This document shows, piece after piece, positions 33,630-43,560 of a stretch of DNA of 64,000 nucleotides. The number at the start of each line of letters is the position of its first letter. Position 1 is the stretch's first letter. The stretch covers positions 124,001 to 188,000 of the forward strand of contig JAFKAC010000046.1 in assembly GCA_025766275.1 (NCBI GenBank), read 5' to 3'. The notes under the pieces are model-generated. The model made no database searches. It saw only the letters and a program-made list of their open reading frames with translations, and was not told the DNA's origin. The DNA is from Lactarius indigo (lineage: Eukaryota; Basidiomycota; Agaricomycetes; Russulales; Russulaceae). The translations under genes and the position numbers were made by a program.

Positions 33630-34257
33630 TGTTGATAAGTGACCCTTGCGCACTTAGCGGCTCGTACGGACCGGACTTGCAGCATGGACTGCTTTAGATT
33701 AGATATACAGGACTTGTAGGTTAGATACTGTTTGATCTGTACAATCTGGACTTATCATTGCGTCACATATGACATCACTGTACTTCTAATGACATCATAC
33801 ATCCGGACTCTGCGTTGTATAACGCCTTTGTACTTTCCTTTGTTCCGTACTTAGCTTTATCTTTATTATGATGTCACTATGATATCATTTGCTTCTGGAC
33901 TCTCCTTATTCTTTCCTTCCTTGTTCTCAGAATGTCCACTCCTTTGTCTGTTTGTAGAACAATACTTCCTTGTACTGCGTGACTTAGTGTTACATCCCTT
34001 GTACAGTGTCACTACCTGAAAGTGTATAAGTAGAGTACCATGTACGCTCCTGGTCCACATCAGTTCTCACTGCTTGTGTGCCAGGTAAGCTCCCTCCTCT
34101 CCAATGTAACAACATCAGTTCTCACTGCTTGTGTGCCAGACAACCTCTGCTTCACTCTGCTTGACTTCACCCCTGTTGCTGCCTTTCAGCCACCTTTGAT
34201 ATCTCACCACAGTCTTCTTGTCACTGTGAGTATCATCTTCATGTGTGCTGTTCATCA
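33630..34257 (+). repeat. Copia 3' LTR
   Basis: 628 bp, identical by eye to 27878-28505, followed by the second copy of CATGA. Confidence 0.95.
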
Positions 34258-34262
34258 CATGA

Positions 34263-34326
34263 CATATGAAAGACTCTCACCGTCGGTTGGCCCATCAGTT
34301 ATGGAAGTCATGCCGGATCATTGGCT
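34263..34326 (-). repeat. KDZ right terminal inverted repeat, outer part
   Basis: The reverse complement matches 12619-12684, including TGACTTCCAT and ATGGGCCAACCGACGGTGAG. It is followed by the second GGTTTGCG target duplication and NLR-A sequence. Confidence 0.88.
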
Positions 34327-34334
34327 GGTTTGCG

Positions 34335-36217
34335 TCGATCGCTTACTTTTACTTCGACTTCAAGGACACCGCAAAGCAAGATTCCCGTGCTCTACTCTCC
34401 TCCCTTCTCATCCAGCTCTCTGACCAGTCCGACGTTTACTGCGACATTCTTCACACCTTGTACTCCACCCATCGTCGCGGCTCGGTACAGCCAAACGAAG
34501 ACGTGCTTGTACAATGTCTCAAGACCATGCTCGTGGCTCTCAGAGAAACCCCAATATACCTCATCTTAGACGCAGTCGACGAATGTCTCAATACATCAGG
34601 GATGCCGTCACCTCGCGAAAAGGTCCTTCGACTCGTAAAGGAACTCGTCGGCTTGAAACTTGCGAAATTGCATTTGTGTATCACCAGTCGACCCGAGATC
34701 GACATCCGTAACGCTCTTGAGCCACTGGCAGCTCACTGGATCTCTCTTCACGACGAAAGTGGACAGAATGCGGACATCGCGAACTATGTTAGCTCAGTTG
34801 TTCACTCGGACTCGAGGATGCGTCGATGGAGAACGGAGGAAAGGGACATGGTCATCGGAACACTCTCAGCGAAGGCTGATGGAATGTAAGCTCGTCGCTA
34901 CCCGCTTGTTGTGCTCGCTGAAGATTTGACGCAGGTTCCGATGGGTATTCTGTCAATTGGAGATATTACTGTTTCCCATCCAGCGTCCTCAGCATCCTCG
35001 AGCAATTACCCAAATCTCTGGACGAGACATACGAGCGGATACTGAGGGAGATCAGCAGGGCGAATGGAGACCACGCGTATCGTCTATTACAATGCCTGAC
35101 CGTCGCTGTTCGTCCACTTCAAGTCGAGGAGCTTGCTGAAGTTCTGGCCGTCGACTTCAATGCGCGTGGCGGTCCGAAGTTGAATACGGATTGGCGGTGG
35201 GAAGATAATGAAGAGGCGGTACTGTCAGCATGCTCGAGCTTGGTGGCGGTAGTCAAGGATGGTGATTCGCGGGTGGTTCAGTTCTCGCACTTCTCCGTGA
35301 AAGAGTTCTTGACGTCAAGTCGCCTGGCAAATTCTCCTGGAGAGGAGTCACGATTCCATATTCGGCTAGAGTCTGCCAACACGATTCTTGCGCAAGCTTC
35401 CTTAGGCGTCCTCCTCCGACTGGATGAGCGAGTCGACCGCGACAGCATCGTAGGCTTTCCCCTGGCCCAATACGCAGCGGAGAACTGGCCCGAGCACGTG
35501 AGGTTCGAGAATGTTTTGTCGCAGGTGAAGGACGGGATCGACGAACTGTTTGACGCTGACAAGCCGCATTTCGCTGCGTGGGTCTGGCTCCGCGACGACG
35601 ACGAATCCCGGATGTCCTGGACAAGCCCAGCACGACCAGAAGCACCCCCTTTATATTACGCCGTATGGGTTGGAAACCGGACCCTGATAGAGCACGTACT
35701 TTCGAAGCGTCCGCAGGACGTGAACGCCGAGGGTGGTAACCACGGGACTCCCTTGCACGCAGCAGTTCTCAAAAGCGACACCGAGATTGTATGGCTGCTA
35801 CTGGAGAACGGCGCTGATTTGAATATTCGTGACGGCTGGGACCGAACTCCTCTACATCTCGCATCGGTCGAAGGTTTCCCTGACGTTGTGTGGTGGCTAC
35901 TCGATCGTGGCGTGGACGTGGAAGCCCTGGACCACACCGGATCGACCGCACTGCACCTTGCAGCATACACTGGGCGTCTCGAAATTGCCAAGATACTTCT
36001 TGAGCACAATGCCGAGCTCAATGCGAGCGATAAACGAGGCCGCGTCCCGTTGCACGACGCAGCAAGACGTGGACATCCGGAAGTTGTGCGATTATTATTG
36101 AAGCACGGTGCGAACGTGAATGCGCGCAGCAACGATGGCGAGACCCCGTTGGACATGGCGAAGGCAGGAAGATACACAGAGATCGTCCGACTACTATCGG
36201 AGCACGTGAACGAATGA
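34335..36217 (+). pseudogene. NLR-A, 3' part: NACHT remainder, winged-helix region, ankyrin repeats
   Basis: Exon 8 resumes at 34335 and ends at 34885; the three pieces of exon 8 (16 + 33 + 551 nt) total 600 nt, equal to the intact paralogues. The Walker B region is LILDAVDEC and the sensor-like TSRPEIDI is kept. Exon 9 is 34935-36217, 1283 nt against 1288 in B and C. Five bases are missing near 34969 (GATATTAC-TGTTTCCC against GATATTACGTCATTGTTTCCC), which shifts the frame. Downstream the ankyrin part is still open. The gene is thus disabled by two insertions and a small deletion. Confidence 0.92.
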
Positions 36218-36971
36218 GGGCGTGGGGCTGGTACCTACCGGGCTAGTTTTGAGGTGACGACGATTTATCATATCGTATCTGATTGTTTTATCGTAGTCTT
36301 ACGAGGTATGGACGCTCGGATTAAGTAGATACTGAATAAAGTGATCAGGATCTGGCGTGTGCGCGGACAATGTCTGCACGAGAAGACAAAGGGCTCAGCG
36401 AATGCGCACGCTAGTAGGCAAAGCTGAGGTTCCTCAGTGGAGAAGTAGGGACTTATATATCTGTAAATACTATAGCTGTATAGTTGGAAAGTTTATGCTC
36501 TGCTTCCGCAGAGCGACGACATAAATGAATCCGCGGACGAGTACGACCGGGAGGGGATCCGGAGCATGAAGCCCGGCATCCGAACGCGGAGGAATAACAA
36601 ACCAAGATAACGTGTACTTAGGACTTGCGCGAGTTTGCACGTAGTCCATACGAACGCGAAACGAACGATTGATAAAGTGTATTGATAGACTTACTTCGAC
36701 ACGTAGTACGTTAGAGATTGTATCATATGGCGACGATGCTCGAGTTGGGGAATACAACAAATCTGAGCCTGTCCGGCGGCAAAAGCGGCGGTCGCATCTA
36801 ACCTGTTTTGTCGGGTGGGAGAAAGAGGTAGCGTGCGACTACGAAAGAACTCCGTCGCGTTCCCGAACGCTACTTTGGTTGCGACACATAAATTATATTT
36901 GTCACGCACCTCTGTACCACCGAAAGGGCACTTGCGCGCATACACGACCCTGGTGCTCTCTACACACAAAT
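36218..36971. other. Intergenic, paralogous to 54437-55161
   Basis: It holds the 3' UTR of NLR-A and the promoter of the small membrane protein gene. Both duplicated copies share GCTCTGCTTCCGCAGAGC, a perfect inverted repeat that could form a hairpin (about 36496 and 54679). No other gene seen. Confidence 0.6.
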
Positions 36972-37647
36972 ATGCCCGAGACTAGAGATCAGCTTGTTGT
37001 TTTCGTGATATGTTTCACTGTTATTTCCGGCTATTTTCTCTTGTCTGTGGCTGGGGCATCTGCGCTTGCGTTTTCTTCGCAATTTGATAAAGTTCCATTC
37101 CACACAGGCGAGCCCTCGGCAGGGAGCGTAAGCCAAATATATACACGTTTATATTACCACTGATAGACTACACCAGGACGACGACAAGACTGACGTGGAA
37201 CGCAAGCGCGCCAAGAGCTCCACCGTATCTTCATCGGGAAGCGAGCCCACCGAAACCCAGCGCATTTCGGCAGGTGAAGGGATGTCGAATATAGCAGCAT
37301 CGATGGAAAGTGCCGCCGAAACGCTCGCCGGGGCCTTGGCCGATATGGCCAAGAACATGTGCCCGGCTTCTGCTTTGGACGCCACGTTGGTCGGGGCCTT
37401 GACGGGAGTGGTTGACCCCATCCTACCTCCCGCCCCATCGGATACTGCCAGCGCCATCGACATTCGTACTGCCGCTATGAACATGATCGAAGATGAAGAG
37501 GGCTTCTCGGACAACGACCTGGCCTGCGCGGCGAGTTGTATCATCGCAAATGCAGAGCTTGCAGGCGCTTATATCGCGATAAGGTCCCGAGGTGCGCGCA
37601 CAGCTCTCATTCAAGGCGCGATGGAAAAGCTCCGGGGTCTCAGGTAG
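36972..37647 (+). CDS. Small membrane-anchored protein, copy 1, 208 aa
   Basis: Two exons, 36972-37127 and 37177-37647. The start MPETRDQ precedes a hydrophobic segment at about residues 8-33 (LVVFVICFTVISGYFLLSVA) that could be a signal anchor or signal peptide. A polar Ser-rich region (VERKRAKSSTVSSSGSEPTE) and a helical C-terminal part follow (AMNMIEDEEGFSDNDLA, ANAELAGAYIAIRSRGAR). The last part resembles C-terminal tails I recall from basidiomycete Myb/SANT-like proteins, a weak impression only. A second copy lies at 55162-55836, in both cases between two NLR genes on the same strand, so a link with the NLRs is possible. Function unknown. Confidence 0.7.
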
Positions 37648-37975
37648 CGGTGGGTTCCTAGATACACACAAAGCGCGTAAAAAAAATTGTACATTATCGT
37701 CTGTTTCTGTAATCTGATTCCACGCGAACCCCAGCTGACAATCTATAGTCGTGCATGCATTGCAGAAATGGAACGACTGATATAATTAATTTGTGTCGCG
37801 TCTATGCGACTCAAAGAGAAAGAGGTGAGAAGCGACTCTAGAGTCGTTTCTCAATTTTGGCAGGGCAGTCGCGGTTGAAATGGGTATGCCCAGCCCGGAC
37901 ATTGGCAGGACCGGGCCGACCAGCACTAGCATTCTCACAATTTGGCTGGTGCCGCGAGCGACCATTTCGCCGCCG
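37648..37975. other. Intergenic, with remnant of LTR-element internal region
   Basis: It begins with the 3' UTR of the small gene. The right part (about 37860-37975), read on the minus strand, follows a primer-site-like TGGTATTAGAGC and may be the internal start of an old LTR element. No gene. Confidence 0.4.
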
Positions 37976-38230
37976 GACAGGCTCTAATACCATTGTTCCA
38001 GAAACAGTTCGTTACCTCCTCGAAGCAAGACTGTGACTCGGGAACCCGCGTGCGATGCCGGGAGTTGTAACTGTGACTACGGCATCATGATATGGTATAA
38101 CGCTCAAGAGATGGAATCGCACCCAATGGCCGAGCAGACAATCCAGCGGTGATGAGCTAGATGCGAAGTGCGGCACCATGCACCATCCATCATTATGCGT
38201 TAATATTCAGAGACCATCCAAGTCATTATG
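37976..38230 (-). repeat. LTR-like repeat remnant with primer-site-like end, copy 2 (upstream of NLR-B)
   Basis: On the minus strand the unit ends GGAACA followed by A and TGGTATTAGAGC, one mismatch from the common tRNA-iMet primer site TGGTATCAGAGC. The body is shared with copies at 3101, 41889, 56146 and 60034. It forms the upstream region of NLR-B. Confidence 0.5.
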
Positions 38231-38382
38231 GACTCGGTAGCGCGTCTATCATCCTTATCTGGATCGCCCGAATATAGTACCCGAGGCTGTGCCTTGCATT
38301 GCCTCAGGCCGTCTTCGTTTACTTACGGTCACAGGTCATCTACATTTCCTCTCCTCCCGAACCAACACCATACAGCTACACG

Positions 38383-41300
38383 ATGTCTCACTCCCCTCTC
38401 CCAACCACCTCTTCCTCCAACTTCGACGCCATCTTCACAACTGCCTTCAAAGCCTACAAAAAGCGGACAGGGCAAGATATCACCTCTCATCCCTTAGCCG
38501 CCCAGCTCAAGACTTGCGACTCTCCCGATGCGATACTTGCTGTACTTAGAGCCCAGGTCGAGGAGTTCGATCAATCTCGGAGGGATGACGAGAGGCTGAC
38601 AAAGTGGCTTAATCCGACCGTGAATGTCCTTTACGCTTTCTCCGCTACACTCGGTGAGGGCGTTGGCTTGGTGAGTCTCTGAAGGATGCCTCGTTCGGTA
38701 TTTTTTCACACTCATTTTATAGGTGTTCTCTCCTGCCAAGGTGATCTTTGCCGGAATTGGAGTCCTGCTCTTGGTGAGTATTTTCTTAGCCTTCACCCTG
38801 TGGACCAGCATGACGGCGCGATCACTCAGGCGTCCAAGGACGTCGCTGCTAGCCATGACATTCTCATCGACATCTTCGAACGTATCGAGAACTTCTTCAA
38901 AAGGCTCGTGGCCTATACAGAAGTTCCGCAGACGACAGCTATGACGGACGTGATCGTGAAGATCATGGTCGAGGTTCTGTCTATTTTCGGGATAGCGACC
39001 AAGGAGATAAGACAAGGGCGAGCGAGTACGTTGCCCCCAGTCATGCACTGAGCTCATCTGATTGGACGTTATTCAGAAACATTCTTCAAAAAGCTAGTGG
39101 GAAGACGAGATATCGAGGACGCGTTGCAGAGACTTGACAAATTGACGCAGGAAGAGGCCCGGATGGCGACTGCACAAGTCCTGAAGCTGACACATAATAT
39201 TGAACACAAGGTGGAAGGTATTGATGGGAAGGTGGAGGGTGTTGACGAAAGGGTCCAACGCGTTGACAACAAAGTGCGGGCCATCGACAATAGGGTGGTG
39301 GACGTCGACGACAATGTGAAGCTGATTGTCGATGGTTTGTGATTGCGTACTCATCTGACCTATGCACCATGCTCATACTTCGGCTTGGCTAGGAGGGAAA
39401 GAAAGGAGCGCAGTATTACAACGGATCGTGAACACCGTAGACGATATGAACCGTCAGTGATTTCCACGCTATCATTTGCCATAGTCGCTCACATACTCAA
39501 CAGGTAACCAGGTTCGACGCGACCTTCGAAGCTGGATCTCTCCCCCTGATCCGTCCATCAATTACAACACCGCCTGCAGTGCCCACCATGAGGGTACTAC
39601 GGCATGGCTCACTCAAGGCGACGCGTTCAAAGCTTGGACGACCTCTGGCTGCTTGTTATGGATTCACGGAAAACGTATGTTTCCTTCCTCTGTGAACGAA
39701 TTGAATTAACCCATTCCTATCTTTTAGCGGGCTCGGGGAAAAGTATTCTTAGGTTCGTTTCTCTCTGACTTCTTACGCCTATTGTCGGGTTCAAGCTACT
39801 TTCGTCTAGCTCGGTGATCATCCGAGATCTAGAAGATGTCTGCAACGCCGGGTTTGCGTCGATGGCTTACTTTTATTTCGACTTCAAGGACACCGCAAAG
39901 CAAGATTCCCGTGCTCTACTCTCCTCCCTTCTCATCCAGCTCTCTGACCAGTCCGACGTTTACTGCGACATTCTTCACACCTTGTACTCTACCCACCGTC
40001 GTGGCTCGGTACAGCCGAGCGATGACGCGCTTGTACAATGTCTCAAGACTATGCTCGTGGCTCTCGGAGCAACCCCAATATACCTCATCTTAGACGCGGT
40101 CGACGAATGTGTCAACAAATCAGGGATGCCGTCACCTCGCGAAAAGGTGCTGCGACTTGTCAACGAACTCGTCGGGTTGAAACTCTCGAACTTACATTTG
40201 TGTATCACCAGTCGACCCGAGATCGACATCCGTAATGCTCTTGGGCCACTGGCAGCTCACCGGATCTCTCTTCACGACGAAAGCGGTCAGAATGCGGACA
40301 TCGCGAACTATGTTAGCTCGGTTGTTCACTCGGACTCGAGGATGCGTCGATGGAGAGCGGAGGAAAGGGACATGGTCATCGGAACACTCTCAGCCAAGGC
40401 TGATGGGATGTAAGGTCGTCGCTACCCGCTTGTTGTGCTCGCTGAAGATTTGACGCAGGTTCCGATGGGTATTCTGTCAATTGGAGATATTACGTCATTG
40501 TTTCCCATCCAGCGTCCTCAGCATCCTCGAGCAATTACCCAAATCTCTGGACGAGACATACGAGCGAATACTGAGGGAGATCAGCAGGGCGAATGGAGAC
40601 CACGCGTATCGTCTATTACAATGCCTGACCGTCGCCGTCCGTCCGCTTCGAGTCGAGGAACTTGCCGAAGTCCTGGCCATCGACTTCAACGCGCGCGGCA
40701 GCCCAAAGCTGAATACGGATTGGCGGTGGGAAGATAATGAAGAGGCGGTACTGTCAGCATGCTCGAGCTTGGTGGCGGTAGTCAAGGATGGTGATTCGCG
40801 GGTGGTTCAGTTCTCGCACTTCTCCGTGAAAGAGTTCTTGACGTCAAGTCGCCTGGCAAATTCTCTTGGAGAGGAGTCACGATTCCATATTCGGCTGGAG
40901 TCTGCCAACACGATTCTTGCGCAAGCTTCCTTAGGCGTCCTCCTCCGACTGGATGAGCGAGTCGACCGCGACAGCATCGTAGGCTTTCCCCTGGCCCAAT
41001 ACGCAGCGGAGAACTGGCCCGAGCACGTGAAGTTCGAGAATGTTTTATCGCAGGTGAAGGACGGGATCGACGAACTGTTTGACGCAGACAAGCCGCATTT
41101 CGCTGCGTGGGTCTGGCTCCACGACGTTGACGAATCCTCGATGTCCTGGACAAGCCCAGCACGACCAGAAGCACCCCCTTTATATTACGCCGTACGGGTT
41201 GGAAACCGGGCCCTGGTGGAGCGCGTGCTTTCGAAGCGTCCGCAGGACGTGAACGCCGAGGGTGGTTATCACAGGACTCCCTTGCACGCAGCATTTTCCA

Positions 41301-41746
41301 AACGCGACGTCGAGATTGTATGGCTGCTACTGGAGAACGGCGCTTATGTGAATACTCGAAACAGCTGGGACCAAACACTTCTACATCATGCATCAGGCAT
41401 AGGTTTCCCTGATGTTGTGCGGTGGCTACTCGATCGTGGCGTGGATGTGGAAGCCCTGGAGGACACCGGATCGACCGCACTGCACATTGCAGCATTCAAA
41501 GGGTATCTCGAGGTTGCTGAGATACTTCTTGAGCACAACGCCGAGCTCAATGCAAGCGATGACCAAGGCCGCGTCCCGTTGCACGACGCAGCAAGACGTG
41601 GACATCCGGAAGTTGTGCGACTATTATTGAAGCACGGTGCGGACGTGAATGCGCGCAACAAAGATGGCGAGACCCCGTTGGACGTGGCAGAAGCAGAAGG
41701 ATACGCAGAGATCGTCCGACTACTATCGGAGCACGTGAATGAATGA
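38383..41746 (+). CDS. NLR-B: Goodbye-NACHT-ankyrin protein, 978 aa
   Basis: Nine exons: 38383-38670, 38723-38773, 38830-39025, 39077-39334, 39393-39452, 39504-39674, 39728-39752, 39810-40409, 40459-41746; the total divides by three with no stop. The Goodbye domain covers about residues 10-190, six VDxxVxx heptads about 220-262. NACHT has P-loop HGKPGSGKS near 340, Walker B LILDAVDEC near 446 and SRPEIDI near 490. A winged-helix-type region includes QFSHFSVKEFLTS. About six ankyrin repeats run from 790 to 975 (TPLHAAFSKRDVEIVWLLLE, VPLHDAARRGHPEVVRLLLK). STAND proteins of this build are intracellular receptors that oligomerise on ATP binding; in fungi they are linked to incompatibility and defence. 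Ligand unknown. No effector domain beyond Goodbye is seen. Confidence 0.93.
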
Positions 41747-41888
41747 GGGCGTGGGGCTGGATACTGGAACAATTTGAGGTGATGGCGTTTCACTAAATTT
41801 CACTCCCCAACTTAAGTACCATCGCCATATGATACAACCCCCAACGTTCTATGAAAATATAATCGAATGTGACGGATTTAATACCATT
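41747..41888. other. NLR-B 3' flank
   Basis: It is similar to 59913-60033 after NLR-D (AATTTCACTCCCCAACTTAA) and unlike the flanks of A and C, which helps define the duplicated block. Confidence 0.5.
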
Positions 41889-42165
41889 GTTCCAGAAACG
41901 GAGCTTGACATCCTTTTTTCCAAAATCAATTTATACACCGGAGTGCAGGCCACGGACCCAGACTAGACACGACTAACGCAGATTTTGAAACAGGGCTATG
42001 GGCCCTGTACGAGGCCGGAATATGAGTTGCTACAGCATACGATATATAGCGCAATAAATGAAATTGCACTCAACGGCCAAGCAGACAGCCTAGCAGCCTT
42101 GAGACGCGAAATGCAGCATCATGATGTATTCATATTATTTGCTAGTGAGAGGCTGAAGCCATCAA
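41889..42165 (-). repeat. LTR-like repeat remnant, copy 3 (downstream of NLR-B)
   Basis: It starts TGTTCCAGAAACGGAGC after TTAATACCAT. The body has GTTGCTACAGCATACGATAT, GAAATTGCACTCAACGGCC and GAGACGCGAAATGC, diverged versions of blocks in copies 1, 2 and 4. It pairs with 60034-60320 in the second block. Confidence 0.45.
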
Positions 42166-43560
42166 GGAGGCCATCGTACATTCTACCGGTTTCTATCAGC
42201 GCCCAATTTAGGCGCCAGAACGAGACGAACAAACTCCCACAACACGCTTTGTTGATCATCTGTTTGTACTGTTTCTATACCGAAACAGTACAGGACGTAC
42301 AAGTCTTGATGATATGTACGAGTCTACCTTTGTACCAGGCGATTCTACGTCTCAACCAAGACACGATGCCTGACGCTGTGACCACAAGTCTGGTAAGTGG
42401 TAAACAGGGCACGAGGCCATTTTGAGGAAAGGGTAGAGGAGCGAGCCCCAGATGAAAGTGAGCAAGCCGAAGCCTGCAGAGGACTAGGGATGAAATCGGG
42501 GTGGTAAGACGAGCCCAAGGAGGACAGGTCGAGGGTGTGAGAACCGCCCAGGCGTTAGAAGGCTCCGCGGCAAGGGGGTTGCGAAACGCAGAAAGGGTGT
42601 AGTTGGGCGCGTGGAGTGCTAAGGGAGTCATGGGGAAGGTGGGGCCGGAAGGGGCCCAGAATAAGTGCACAGCCTGAGTACACATGCGCACAAAGTGATC
42701 CCGCCTGAGGCTGAGGCAGCTTCGAGTGGGTTGAGTGGTGTCGACGTCGCCGTCGAGAGCTCCGGAATCTTCATGTTTGCGTCCCTGATGCCTGAGAAGG
42801 CCGCATCCCTCAAGAGAGGAACATGTGGACCAGAGCACCAGAGCACTACTAAGGGAGATGGTGGTAGTACGAGTCCAAGGAGGGATGCGTAACGCAAGCT
42901 GTAATTTGGTAATACTTTCGGTTACAGTACACCAAGACCAGTTATAAAAGTTATATAAACCCCTTTCCCGATTTTGCGACCGACTCGGTGTCCTGGTCGT
43001 GCACTACAACCAACCTGCTCTTCCTTACCCTCCAACATGAACCGTACTGTTTCAGCTCGGCCAAAAAATACAGTAATGGAAGCCCGAGCCATGGGCTTTC
43101 GCTTACTGTAACGGACAAAGACCGTTCGGGTTAGCGCCGATCTGTCACAGTTTTTTTTACCGAACGACGAGAGTCCTTGCGAGAGTCTGTTTTCTCGTGT
43201 GCTCTCAACCAAACGTACTGGGAGTATATGCCTATCGTGCCATGTCAGTATGGTGCATCGCGTGTGCAGAGATGGGGACACGTCGAACATGTGAATAAAC
43301 TTAGAGTGAGCGGCGTAGGCAAGTGCATGTACAGAAAGAAGCCTGGCTCCGCCAAGGGCTCCGCACTTCCATGTTGCTTCGATGACGTTTCTTGTTCGGT
43401 TTAGTATGGCCTCTTAGCCATAGTCGCCGCGGTACGAACCGTTCGCCCCGCAATTTGCGCGACATATAAGCCCAGCGTTCGCCTGGTCTTTTGCCAGTGT
43501 AAGTAAGACTCACGGCCCCTCCCTCAATTTTCCTTGTCGGTGCATCTACACTGCGAGCCC
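42166..43560. promoter_or_regulatory. Upstream region of beta-glucosidase 1
   Basis: 1.4 kb conserved in the second block (60321-61692). It contains TATAAAAG (42943-42950) and TATATAA just after, and an inverted pair of GTTACAGTA (about 42921) and TACTGTAAC (about 43105), which may mark a small degraded element. Open frames here on the minus strand are broken in the second copy, so I call no gene. Confidence 0.45.

Larger units (their letters stand above)
27878..34257 (+). mobile_element. Ty1/Copia LTR retrotransposon
   Basis: Full length, 6380 bp. LTRs of 628 bp (27878-28505 and 33630-34257) look identical by eye, so the insertion is very recent. Target duplication CATGA lies at 27873-27877 and 34258-34262. 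It holds a primer site, a leader of 782 bp, one uninterrupted polyprotein and a polypurine tract GGGGAGA. It sits inside the right inverted repeat of the KDZ element. The polyprotein is open, but the integrase has a catalytic Asp changed to Asn. Confidence 0.97.
12619..34326 (+). mobile_element. KDZ (Kyakuja-Dileera-Zisupton) DNA transposon, 21.7 kb with nested Copia
   Basis: The element is flanked by the 8-bp duplication GGTTTGCG (12611-12618 and 34327-34334) in the NACHT exon of NLR-A. Its ends are imperfect inverted repeats of about 145 bp. It carries a KDZ transposase with CxC2 cysteine cluster (22549-26416), subterminal palindromic repeats on both sides, and several other spliced genes. 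Eight-bp duplications and large size are known for Zisupton/KDZ elements. Without the Copia insertion and its extra 5 bp it is about 15.3 kb. The transposase gene reads without a lesion, so the element may have been mobile recently; the right end is now split by Copia. Confidence 0.9.

Noticed and set aside
12619..34326. Assignment of the large element to CACTA/EnSpm because the left end begins CAC
   Set aside because: The target duplication is 8 bp rather than 2-3 bp, the right end does not match CACTA, and the transposase is clearly KDZ.
38494..39057. Minus-strand frames of 173-187 codons recurring in all NLR copies
   Set aside because: They are antisense shadows of the Goodbye exons and are conserved only because the genes are duplicates.
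42275..42838. Minus-strand frame of 187 codons upstream of GH3-1
   Set aside because: The corresponding part of the second block (60335-61059) is broken in this frame, and the composition is not protein-like.
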